A stretch of DNA of 64,000 nt from Branchiostoma floridae. Taxonomy: Eukaryota > Chordata > Leptocardii > Amphioxiformes > Branchiostomatidae. The translations under genes and the position numbers were made by a program. Under the pieces are notes generated by a model. It made no database searches. It saw only the letters and a program-made list of their open reading frames with translations, and was not told where the DNA came from. The stretch covers positions 9,511,060 to 9,575,059 of the forward strand of contig NC_049997.1 of assembly GCF_000003815.2 (NCBI RefSeq), read 5' to 3'. Positions 49,601 to 59,665 of this stretch are shown here, piece by piece; position 1 is the first letter of the stretch, and each line of letters starts with the position of its first letter.

Positions 49601-51965
49601 GTGAGTAATATCTTTTTGATATCGTCTACTGGTAAGAAACATTGCTGCATTATTAAAAACAAGAACTGCACTGAAATTTTATTAACCTTACGCCCCACGG
49701 ATCTCTGTTTATCTGATTAAGGGGTCGACCGAGGTGTTTTTAAAACTTTCCTCTTGTTATCATGTTTTAAGCGTGTCCTTTTTACAGTGTTTTTCTGTGA
49801 GAAATAAAGATGATGTTGTACACAAAAGTCACAAGTGTCAGGTTGGACTGAAGGTATCATGTTGAGAAAATATCACAGAAGATGTAAATGACATTAACAT
49901 ACATCTAAGTTGACCAGCAAAGGTCTGTTTAAATGTTTTTTTAGAGAAATCTCAGCTTAAGAGGAAAAACAAACCTTTTGTTAATCGAAAACACAAAACA
50001 GAAACCGATGCAAGTCTCTATCTTGAGGACCCATCATTGGTGATAAGTATGGTGATAGTTACTGATTGGAGTGGCCGAGTTTGCGGAGACTAGAAATCCC
50101 AGAGGTGGCGAGACTGGTGCTATAGACAGAAATCGAGGCCTAACCTAGCGGTTCACTAACTTTGGCATACTTCCCGTTTATGAGATTTGTGGATTGTTAC
50201 GTTATTTTGTCCTGAATCTAGAAGTAAGGGAAAGCCCAGAGGTAATTCATCTTCCCACAACTTGCCATACCATCTGCCAAGAATGATGAAGTTGACCCAA
50301 GGACCACTAGACCAGACCAGACCTCACTAGAACGAAATGGCGGAACATTTCAATACAAGTACAGCTAACTAGAAAAAACTGGTTGAACATGTTGTAAGGG
50401 TTTCCTTTCCTCTTTCCAAAGGGACGTAAAACGAGAGTCCCAGCCTAAAATGGATTACTACATTGTTCCTACCTGGCCTGATGAACTCTAAAAGTTCCTC
50501 TATGCTACCATAGGTATGCAAACATGATTATTTTACAGTAACTGTTGAGTGACAATTTCATGTATTACAATCCTTATGAGTTGTTAATGAATTGACATGT
50601 TCCACCAGTTTTTCTTGTTCTTGTATTGAATCGTTTAGTCAGTTCATTCTAGTGATACTGAAGAAGAGTGATGGATGTCACTTGAAACGTAGTAAATCTC
50701 CATTTTTAATCCAGTTGTAGAGATTGAATTGTATTTGAATATTGTTTACCTGGATGTCAAACTTCATAAACATCTAGATAACACCCCACTTTGGCTTGAT
50801 ATCACCACACTTTTATCCATTTGTCTCATTTGCATGAAATAGCCTCACACTTTTTTATAGTCCTACGCAACATGGATATACACAATGTATCCACAAAAAA
50901 TGGGAGCTTCTCATTGACTGAGGGGACGTAGCCTTGGAATAACTCTTTAACAACACAAAGCCTTGATGTAGACCCAAACCACCTGTATTAGTCAATATTC
51001 ATTTTATTGTTTGGCTGTCACTTAGCTAAAGGTGGTATCTCACAGCACTTGGGGCACCGGTGCAGCACTGCAGGGTGCATTCACTGCGCCACTGTTGTCT
51101 TATTTTCGCCGATTTATTTACAAATTACATACTGCATAATAAGTAAAAGTATGACTTAGAAGACAAGTAAATGCAAAAAACGTAAGAAAATTTGTTCTTT
51201 ATCTCTGAAGTTTGTTGACAAAATTCTTAAAATTACTTCAAAACAGGCTAAAGCCGCAACCTAACTTCTGCTTGGAGAGTAGTTAAGAGGAAGATATCAG
51301 ATAGATACACAACTGTAGCTGTCCTTCTCTATTTGTTTAACATCAACACAACCATGTACATTGTACTAGCCCCTGAAGTGAATGCACTTTTCCTGGCTGT
51401 CTATCTATATCATCAGTTCAAACCAATAAGAGAGTAGCTGCACAAAGTTCAACTTTCTGCATTTCTGTGTTTCTGTTTCGTAATTCTGTGTTTTGACCGA
51501 GGCAGGTTGGGCCTATGGGATCAGTCTATACCATCTGGCATTGGTAAAAACTCATGCACTTGACTGTGCCAGTAGTATATATCCAGAGGGTAAAATTTTC
51601 TCCCGCCCCCAAGTTTTGACCCTTCGTTACGTACACCGCTTCGGGTCCCTTGCGATGCCACCTTCTTGATAATAAGAGATGCGTCTTCCCAAATCGTCTT
51701 TGATGCACGAAATTTCCGTAACAAGGCAGCTTTAAGGCTTCAGTGGAAAACTCATACCAAAACCCTACACCTGCATTCCAGCTCACTGAAGAGGCACTGG
51801 TAAGCTGTTCTAGCGTTAACAAATATACTGTATGAAAGACTTTGACTTCAAAGCAAAGTTATTGAGGTCGAGGTATAAGGTTGAAAAATCAAATGTTTGC
51901 ATTCTCCTTGTGTAATGGGTCTTTACAATACTATGAATGTACATTTGAGACAACATACATTTTGT

Positions 51966-52078
51966 AGCCTGGGTACCATCCTCTGTAGTTACCTCTGGCT
52001 GCCTTTTAGCTTGCTCACTGTGTCGAGCAAGCGAAAAGATTGAGCCAGTGGAAACGGAGGAGGATGGTGACAAGGATA
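51966..52078. mobile_element. Foldback element just upstream of the first LRR-Ig gene
   Basis: 'gcctgggtaccatcctc' and 'gaggaggatggtgacaagg' are inverse ends. A related copy lies at about 25862-25950 ('ccatcctccatagtaactgc', 'ggaggatggcacc'). Confidence 0.5.
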
Positions 52079-52216
52079 ACAACAACAATCTTTGTCGATG
52101 ATGTCATCTCTTGAAAGGCTCCAATAATACTTGTTTATTGTATTTTACTAATCAGGAATTTTTCCTCAATTTCTTATAGGTAAGGCCGGCTGTTACAGAC
52201 AGGAAAGGATATCGGA

Positions 52217-55200
52217 ATGACAGCAAAGATGTGGTTGATCACAGGGCTTTCGCTGCTAGTACTACTGAAGGTGGGACCGGCGTCAACACAGATGTCCCTC
52301 TATCCTCCGGAGAAGGCAAACTCCTTCTCCCGAGTGTGCCCTCAAGATTGCTTCTGCACGAACACACCCAAGCGACAGACCTTCTGTTATAACATGGAGT
52401 ACATGCCCATGGGCCTCAACCCACACACAACAGGACTCCTCATTTCTGACAGTTCCTTCACAACGATTCAAAACAATGCCTTCAAGGGTGTTCCCTACCT
52501 TGTTGAGATGAACATCACGGATAATCAAATTACAACCATTTATCCCGGTGCCTTCAATTTCCTAGAAATGCTTGAGAAGTTGGACCTATCGAACAACAAA
52601 CTTACAACATTTCCCCAAGAAGCTATAGCCGAGGTTGGCCAACAGCTCAAGTCTTTAAATGTAGGTGGTAACCCGATTGCAGAAAGTCTTACAGTTGGGT
52701 CCTTTAACAACATGGAAGCTCTTGAGGAACTCTATCTGTACAACATGAATCTAAGCATCATTGAAAATGGACTTCTTCAAAGACTGAAATCCTTAAAGGT
52801 CCTGGATCTCTCCAAGAACAACTTCAAATCTCTTCCAGAGGAAGCAATTAAAGGACTTGAGAATCTAACTGAGATCGTGATGTTTGGAAACCCTTTCGTC
52901 TGCGACAAAGCTGCATTGTGGCTCAAGGAATGGTTCGAGAAGGACCCACCAAAGATTGGACCTGGTCCCACCTGTATGGATCCTCCACGTTTGGCTGGAT
53001 ATGCTGCAGTTTCCCTTCCAACTGCAGTACTTTTGGAGGAGTACGAGATGGTGATAGCAGACTACACCACTCAGCCCGCTACAATAACTCCTCTACCAGA
53101 ATCATATACAGTCAGAGGTGTCATATGGAGGTGTCCAAGCACCACTGTCCTCACAGCAGAACAGTTTAGAGAGTGCGTTGAAATTGAGGAGCTTGACATC
53201 AGTGAAAACAACATTATTGACATTGAGCCTGGAGCATTCAGTACCCTCAGCAAGCTCAGAGTCCTCTACCTAAGAGATAACAAGCTAACGAAAATCAGGG
53301 AGTCGGTCCTGGAGGGTCTGACGAATCTTGAGGTTCTGGATGTATCTGGCAATCAGATCACTTCCCTGCCTACAAATATCAAAACGCTATTGCCAAAGTT
53401 AAAGTACATCGTGGGGTACGATAATCCGTGGTCCTGTGATTGCAACCTGGCTGTCAATTGGGACCTGTTGGCACACTTCTTCCACGAGAAACCTGCCGTC
53501 TGCTCTTCCCCACCAGAGTTGGCGGGTAAGTTGGTGAGGGAGGTTCCTAAAGAGTCGATGATCTGCACCCCTCCAGTCATCCTCTTTCTCAACGAATACA
53601 TAACCGTGAGGGAAGGCGGGGATGCTTTCCTGAACTGTAGAATATCTGGCCTTCCTGTTCCAACTGTCTGGTGGCAAACGCCTGATGGCGAGGTGGTTAC
53701 CACTGAGGAACCAGTTGGAAATAAGGAGGTCCTCGACAACGGGACCCTTTGGGTACACGGTGCCACAGGGAACGACGGTGGGAACTATGTCCCCATTGCA
53801 GACAATGGTGGTGGAAGGGCAAGAGGAAATACCACACTACGCGTCTGTCCTGAACATTGTCGCTGCCTGGATATTTTGTCCGTCCACTGCTTTCACGCTA
53901 ATATTTCTAAGATTCCATCGGACACGCGTCTCTTCTTGATGCTGGGCACTGACCTAAAAGAGGTACGCAAAGACCTATTCAAAGATTTGACGAACTTGGA
54001 AGAACTTGATCTCGACAATAATCAAATTACTGACATCGAAGTTGGAGCATTCGAGGACCTTTCCAAATTACGACTGCTGTTCTTGTATCGTAATGCATTA
54101 GAAAAGCTTCAGCCAGGCGTATTCAAGGGCATGATCAACCTCCAAATGATTTATTTGTCTTCCAACAACATCACAACAATAGAAGATGGAGCATTTGAAG
54201 GCCTACCGAAACTACTGTTAATCCAGCTTCATGAGAATCAAATTGAAGAGATTGGTGATGGTGCCTTGAAGGGACTTCCAACTCTCATCGACTTGGACCT
54301 CCACTTTAACAAACTCACAACCATCCCAGGGAAAGCGATCTCTTTGTTGTCAAACCTAACGCGGGTGCAACTCTTTGAAAACAGGATCATAATGGTCAAG
54401 GAACATGATTTTAAGGACTTGGAAAGACTGCAGATAATTTACTTACAAAACAATGACATCCAGGTGATTGAAAATGGTGCCTTTGCCAACCTTCCTGTCT
54501 TGCAGTGGTTGGATCTTTCTAATAACAAACTTGTAGTCATCCCTGCAGGTGTTTTCAAAGGACTTGATGCGCTGCAACACCTGGACTTGAGTAACAATGT
54601 CCTTATAACATTGCCTGCGTCCCTTAGGACAGAGCTACCATCCCTCAAGTTCGTAATCGGAGCCGGAAACCCCTGGCACTGTGACTGTAACATGATTCTT
54701 CTTCGCGGGTGGTTCGGTTACTCGGATATCCCACCACCTAAAATACCATTCGAGATTATATGTGACCCCCCCTATAGGCCTTATTATGAGCCTGACCCTA
54801 TCCTTGATGAGGAGTTCCTTCAGCATGCTGGTCGCCCACCATTCCGACCTGTATCGTACTATGGAGGGGGTGGCTCCCCATACAAAGAGAACAATGAGAT
54901 CAGTGTTCAAGATGATAGTTATGGCTATAGTCAACAATACCAGTATGGTAGTTATGACTACAATAATCTTTATCATAGTGCTGCGTACAGTGTTTATGGG
55001 CAAAAAAGGAAGAGGCGACAAGCACAAAGTAGACTCGCTACCTGTAAGACTCCTATGGAATTTGACAATCAAAACATCAATACCCTCCCCATCTCAAGTA
55101 TGGTCTGTGAGGCCATCCTCTTTGTCAAAAATAAGGTAGACGTCGTTATTGGGGATACTGCTGAACTCCCATGCGTTATTACCGAGGAGGTCGGTATTGG

Positions 55201-55417
55201 CAAGTTCTGGGTGACACCCCAAGGAGTCATGGTCAAGTTCGGTGACAGTGAGGGTAATGTAAGGGTTTCTGATGATGGAAGGCTTATAATCTACAGGGTG
55301 GCAGAAGAGGATGCAGGTGCATATGTATGCCTGGGAGGCACAGAACCTGTTATACACTTGCTATACTATGTGAGGCAAGGTCCTATACTACCACCTCCTC
55401 CTTCAGTCATTCCATAG
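52217..55417 (+). CDS. Secreted LRR-Ig protein A, intronless coding region
   Basis: The protein has 1066 residues with a signal peptide (WLITGLSLLVLLKVGPAS) and no transmembrane segment. Order: LRRNT (CPQDCFC, Cys41), about five LRRs, LRRCT (NPFVCDK, Cys229), a spacer, about three LRRs, LRRCT (NPWSCDCN, Cys407), an Ig domain (about 450-540), LRRNT (CPEHCRC, Cys544), about nine LRRs, an LRRCT-like cap (NPWHCDCN, Cys822), a Tyr/Gln/Asn-rich linker (about 880-930), a furin-like site KRKRR (to residue 934), a second Ig domain (about 990-1050) and a short Pro tail. The start at 52217 gives four extra residues; the second Met at 52229 (MWLITG) aligns with the paralogue start and may be used. An acceptor 'tttcttatag' at about 52179 suggests a 5' UTR intron. 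In the first Ig domain the F-strand cysteine is Pro526 (NYVPIADN), where the paralogue has NYVCIADN. The role is unknown; extracellular recognition or adhesion is inferred. Confidence 0.9.
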   Translation: MTAKMWLITGLSLLVLLKVGPASTQMSLYPPEKANSFSRVCPQDCFCTNTPKRQTFCYNMEYMPMGLNPHTTGLLISDSSFTTIQNNAFKGVPYLVEMNITDNQITTIYPGAFNFLEMLEKLDLSNNKLTTFPQEAIAEVGQQLKSLNVGGNPIAESLTVGSFNNMEALEELYLYNMNLSIIENGLLQRLKSLKVLDLSKNNFKSLPEEAIKGLENLTEIVMFGNPFVCDKAALWLKEWFEKDPPKIGPGPTCMDPPRLAGYAAVSLPTAVLLEEYEMVIADYTTQPATITPLPESYTVRGVIWRCPSTTVLTAEQFRECVEIEELDISENNIIDIEPGAFSTLSKLRVLYLRDNKLTKIRESVLEGLTNLEVLDVSGNQITSLPTNIKTLLPKLKYIVGYDNPWSCDCNLAVNWDLLAHFFHEKPAVCSSPPELAGKLVREVPKESMICTPPVILFLNEYITVREGGDAFLNCRISGLPVPTVWWQTPDGEVVTTEEPVGNKEVLDNGTLWVHGATGNDGGNYVPIADNGGGRARGNTTLRVCPEHCRCLDILSVHCFHANISKIPSDTRLFLMLGTDLKEVRKDLFKDLTNLEELDLDNNQITDIEVGAFEDLSKLRLLFLYRNALEKLQPGVFKGMINLQMIYLSSNNITTIEDGAFEGLPKLLLIQLHENQIEEIGDGALKGLPTLIDLDLHFNKLTTIPGKAISLLSNLTRVQLFENRIIMVKEHDFKDLERLQIIYLQNNDIQVIENGAFANLPVLQWLDLSNNKLVVIPAGVFKGLDALQHLDLSNNVLITLPASLRTELPSLKFVIGAGNPWHCDCNMILLRGWFGYSDIPPPKIPFEIICDPPYRPYYEPDPILDEEFLQHAGRPPFRPVSYYGGGGSPYKENNEISVQDDSYGYSQQYQYGSYDYNNLYHSAAYSVYGQKRKRRQAQSRLATCKTPMEFDNQNINTLPISSMVCEAILFVKNKVDVVIGDTAELPCVITEEVGIGKFWVTPQGVMVKFGDSEGNVRVSDDGRLIIYRVAEEDAGAYVCLGGTEPVIHLLYYVRQGPILPPPPSVIP

Positions 55418-58400
55418 ATGAAGAGGTAGACAGATAAAGGCTGAAAAAGTTTCTAGCATTCCATTTAATAGGAGAAGAAAATGATTTCTATAATACGTGC
55501 GCTAAATGCTAGCGAAGACTTTTTGTCTGCAACCACAGGAACTTTACGAACTCATAATGGCAACTCATTGTATCTACAGCAATACAAAATGAACCTGCAC
55601 CAAAAAAAATGTACTTGATGGATACAAGCATAACTATTTGTTTCCAATGTACACTGTAGAGGTGGTCATTTGTAGAGATTTGACTGTGTTACATGTTTTG
55701 TACATTTGCCATGCAAGCTCATATCCCAATGTTCTCTGACTTGACCTTTACGATGTATTATATTTGAATGTGCTGGGATCCATATGTCCTTCCATGTGGA
55801 CTACAACACAACCTCTTCAACTGATTTAATCTGCTCCACCGCAGCACCGCATGTACAATGTACATGTACCATAGGCACACCCCTTTAAGTTAAGAACGAC
55901 AATTTATTTTACTGTCTCTTAAGCTCACAATGTTACACTTACGTGTAGATATTTCTCAACAATTCATGTGAAATAAAATTAAATGAACAGTACAGTGTTG
56001 TTGGACAATCCATCATTTTTAAATGGAAGATTTCAGGTGGCAAGATTGATTTTTGCCATTACAATAAGGCAATGCCTGACTCTAGTGTTATACAAAACCC
56101 CTCTTAAACTAAGCCTGGTATCCAGCCATATCATAGCTCCCAAGTCTCTTCTGTCCTCTCCGTAAATAGGGGAGGACAGAAGAAACTCGGGAACTATCAT
56201 ACACCTGGATACAAGGCTACCCAAAAAATTCTTTCACAAAGTACATCCAAAACGTTTTTATGTTCAACGTTTTGGTGAAATTTTACCACAAACTCATTAA
56301 AACACGAACATTTCTTTTTTTATGCATAAGCCCTAGACCTCAGCTTAGTGGATGGGCTGGGCTGGGTAGGATGCTATCGTACAGCCCATAATGGTCTGTG
56401 TCATAGGGTTGGCCAACTTAACTAGGCAATAGGGCTGAATACCAAGGGTCTGGAGGCTGTCATTCAGTGCCGGATGACTCAATACGACAATTGCCCCAGG
56501 TGAGGCCATTGGACTGCAGGTTTAAGAAACACTCACACCAGGATAAACTCCTACTTTTTTCAACAAGTGATGTAGGATATTTGAGTTGGACTTGTTCTAA
56601 CTGATATACGTCTGTGTTGTTTCAACCAAAAACTTAAAGCCAGTGCCAACTGCGGGCTCAAAAAAACAATTTATCGACATGAGAAGTTCTTCCAAAACAG
56701 CAGCACGCCCATGTGGTTCTTATACACATTTTTGTAGCTGAGCCCTTAAGCAAGTTGGAGAACATCCAATGTCCATGACAACAGGCCCAAAACAGTCGCC
56801 CCTGAAAAGTTCAGAACTAATCGAATAAGAAGCATTGAGGCAGCCAAGTATTAGAGCCAAAAGCAATTGTCTGCTAAGACTAAGAGTTGCTTCCAGTCCG
56901 TGGGCTTGCGAGTTTAACGGACGGGAACAAACGTTGCGTCTTCAGAGCAGATCCCCGAAACCATCATTGTGAGGTTCATTTTACAAGTGCTGTACATTTG
57001 GTAAGTGACATTTTTCTACATTCTTATGATACTACCTTATAGTTATACAATGTATAATCCAAGGTTACCCAATTAACAAAAGGCTTTTTGTTTAGTGTGG
57101 TGGGTTCATGCTCATGGTGCCTCTTTTTTACAGCACGGGACAATTTTGTTTGAGGGGAACATTATCAATTGCAATATTATGATTTGCTAGAGGATGTTGT
57201 TAAATTCCCCCATCATCTATGTATTGAGGATGGAGATGAGATGAGATGAGGAAGGGTCTTACAGATGAAGTTGGGTCTTCACTGGTAGCATTTGTAGCCT
57301 GTGGTAGCGTTTTGGGATTTCCTTCATTTTGTGATAGACAGGTTCAATTTTGCGCAGAGACGTCCCAATATTTTTGACCCAGAACAGTGTGACCAAGTTA
57401 AAAACAAACAATGTCCATTGTGCGTGTTTCCATAAATGTAGCATTGAGTGGAAATTTTCCTCCCAAAATGTGGGTAATAAGAGATTCGGAGGGTTACAAA
57501 TTCCAAATTGAGTCTTCATCGGCCCTACTGAATGCTCCACAACATTAAACATGGCAAATTGATGAAAGTTGACTATAGGCATTCAGTGTGAAGGGAGGAA
57601 ACCAAAGTAAGAAGCGCTAATTTAGGCAAGAAAAATCTTGGGAGTACCAGAAAACTTTAAATTTCTTACTAATCCTCTGAAACTGACTTTTTCCAGGCTG
57701 GGGTGTCATTCTATATATATATATTACTGGGGTTCCCATACTAAGGTCTTGAGTAAGGAAACCTTAATAGTAACTTGGATGGCACACGGGCTATCTTTTT
57801 CCTGCGTTTTGTGATGCAAATTTCAACCCCAAAAATATGTAAGAAATACACCCTGTCCTTTTTATGCAACTTATGCACATTTTTCGGATGTTTTGAGACA
57901 ATGTTGGCATTCTGACAAAAATACTGGAGACCCCAACAGACACTTGAAAGCATCCGAAAAAACAGCTAAATAAAAGACTTTAAAAACGCACATGTACATG
58001 TATCACGAATTGCCAAGTTTTAAACATAAAACCATTAGCGATCTAGGTACTGGATCTCAAAGTTGGTGTTCAAGCCCACCAGACTGAATCTGGAAACTTT
58101 TCATGCAGCACTTCCAAGGAGATCATATAACCTGTTTGGCTTAAGCTCCTGTGTTAAGGGCGTTTAACACCTTTAGTTCATTAAGAGTGCCCTGGTACGT
58201 GACGGCTCAAATCTACAAGTTTCCAGTCAATCTCAATTTTGGAGCCCATGATTTTCATTGTTTAATGTCATTTTTAGCTTACGAAAATATGCTTCACTCA
58301 TTTCAAAAAATGTATTTCCTATCACAAAAATCATAATTTTTTTTCCACTCCAATAAGCAAGTTTGCATCCTGGGGTTGGAGGGAATTGTTCTTGAAGCCG

Positions 58401-58750
58401 TCTTTGAACTTGTGTTTTGCTTGTGAGCTTGAGTGATACTCAATGTTTCAATTGATACTGACGTTGCAATGTTCAACCAAAGATTTGTTACACAGGATAT
58501 CAAATACAACAAACAAGTTTGGAGTTCAACACATCAAATAATGTAAAAAAAAAAAACGAAATGGACACAAAGCTGCCAAATGGTCACAGTCTTCACAATT
58601 AAACTTTCTTAAGCTCAAGCAAAACCGGGAAGATTGCCCAGTGATCTTAAACCTGACCATCTCTTGGTAACTGTTATCTTTACCATCACCATCTGTTATA
58701 CTTGGCACTGATCTGTGGCAATGGGCCTGGAAGGGGTTTAACAGATTAAA
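55418..58750. other. Spacer between the two LRR-Ig genes; no gene seen
   Basis: It contains a probable polyadenylation signal AATAAA for gene A near 55973 and one foldback element (56107-56221). An AT-rich dinucleotide run lies at about 57711-57724 and 'gagat' repeats at about 57232-57250. Open frames here are short and unsupported. Confidence 0.4.
56107..56221. mobile_element. Foldback MITE 'aagcctggtatccag'
   Basis: The left end 'aagcctggtatccag' pairs with the right end 'cctggatacaaggcta', and an inner arm 'cttctgtcctctcc' pairs with 'gggaggacagaag'. Variant of the 14047 and 40936 family. Confidence 0.6.
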
Positions 58751-58970
58751 CAAGGATTACTGCCTTTTTTTTGTGACCTATCAGTCAATGATCCTTATCT
58801 TTCCTCACTATAAATCAGAACTTTATATTAAGTACAGTTAAATCTGCTCAAGTTACCTCCTTTAGAATGATAAAAACAAGGCTTTCTGCCTTTTTTCTGT
58901 GACCTATCAGTCAATGATCCTTATCTTTCCTCACTTTAGATTAGAACTTTATAAGTACAGTCAAACCTGA
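58751..58970. repeat. Direct duplication, two copies 128 bases apart
   Basis: The words 'gtgacctatcagtcaatgat' then 'ccttatctttcctcact' occur at about 58770 and again at about 58898. Both are followed by 'agaactttat' and 'agtacagt(t/c)aaa'. The duplication ends at the left terminus of the element at 58954. Confidence 0.8.
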
Positions 58971-59441
58971 GTGAGTGATCATGTTTATATAAGGACCACC
59001 TGGCCAATGTGACCACTTTTTGATGGTCTCTTCCAATTTCCCCATTCACACCAGAATTAAGAATATTGTCTACAGTGACCACTACCAGTCATGCCTTCAA
59101 ATACCAGAGTTACCAACCTAGGATTGATGTGTTCAAAAATTCGTACTTTCCAGAACTGTCGTAGAGTGGAATTTGTTATCACCAAGTACAGTAGGGTCAT
59201 CTTCTCTGGGTAGTTTTAAAGAACGCTTGCTGATAGATGTGCAAAAGTTAGGGGTAACAAGTCGTTCAGTGTAATATAACCAGCTGCTGCCGCACCGCGT
59301 GCCTGCGAAGCTGGTGTGTTACGCCGAACGGCGGTTATACCGGCTATATAGATACAGACAGACAGACACCTGTCCACAAAGACCAGAAGATTTTATGGAC
59401 CTCGAGTGGTCTTCTTGGACAGGTTTAGATTTGACGGTACT
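58954..59441. mobile_element. Element with 'agtacagtcaaacctg' ends containing a LINE 3' remnant
   Basis: The left end 'agtacagtcaaacctg' is inverse to the right end 'cagatttgac'-like 'ggtttagatttgacggtact'. Inside, 59143-59274 (plus) keeps an open frame with VVEWNLLS and SLGSFKERL before a stop. That is the usual C-terminal signature of CR1/Jockey-like ORF2 proteins. An ACAG microsatellite follows at about 59356-59368. Either a LINE end was captured by a DNA element, or the two are simply adjacent. Confidence 0.6.
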
Positions 59442-59665
59442 GTAAATTAGTTATATTTCTTAGTGCTTGATTTCAGGATTTGTCTTTAGTTTTGTTCTTT
59501 TATTGTAACAAATCAAATTTTCAATATGCTATGCATCTTTATCACTCTAATTTGACAGTTTTAATCAAACTTGGCATTGGAATGTGAACTTTAATCATGC
59601 TTTTCTCACTCTATAGGGTGTGCAGACACAAGCAAAGGAAGGCCTGAAAACTCACAACTGCAACA

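Larger units (their letters stand above)
43814..52180. other. Gene-poor, transposon-rich stretch
   Basis: Apart from the elements listed separately I find no gene here. Upstream TBC1D15 exons would be expected on the minus strand, but none of the human N-terminal signatures were recognised. Plus-strand frames around 45155-45610 and 47287-47550 have no recognisable domain. Confidence 0.4.

Noticed and set aside
51526-51822. 98-codon minus-strand frame as a missing TBC1D15 5' exon
   Set aside because: Its translation shows none of the expected N-terminal TBC1D15 signatures and it has no matching splice phase.
54439-55072. Minus-strand frames opposite the LRR-Ig genes
   Set aside because: They are antisense shadows of strongly supported plus-strand coding sequence.
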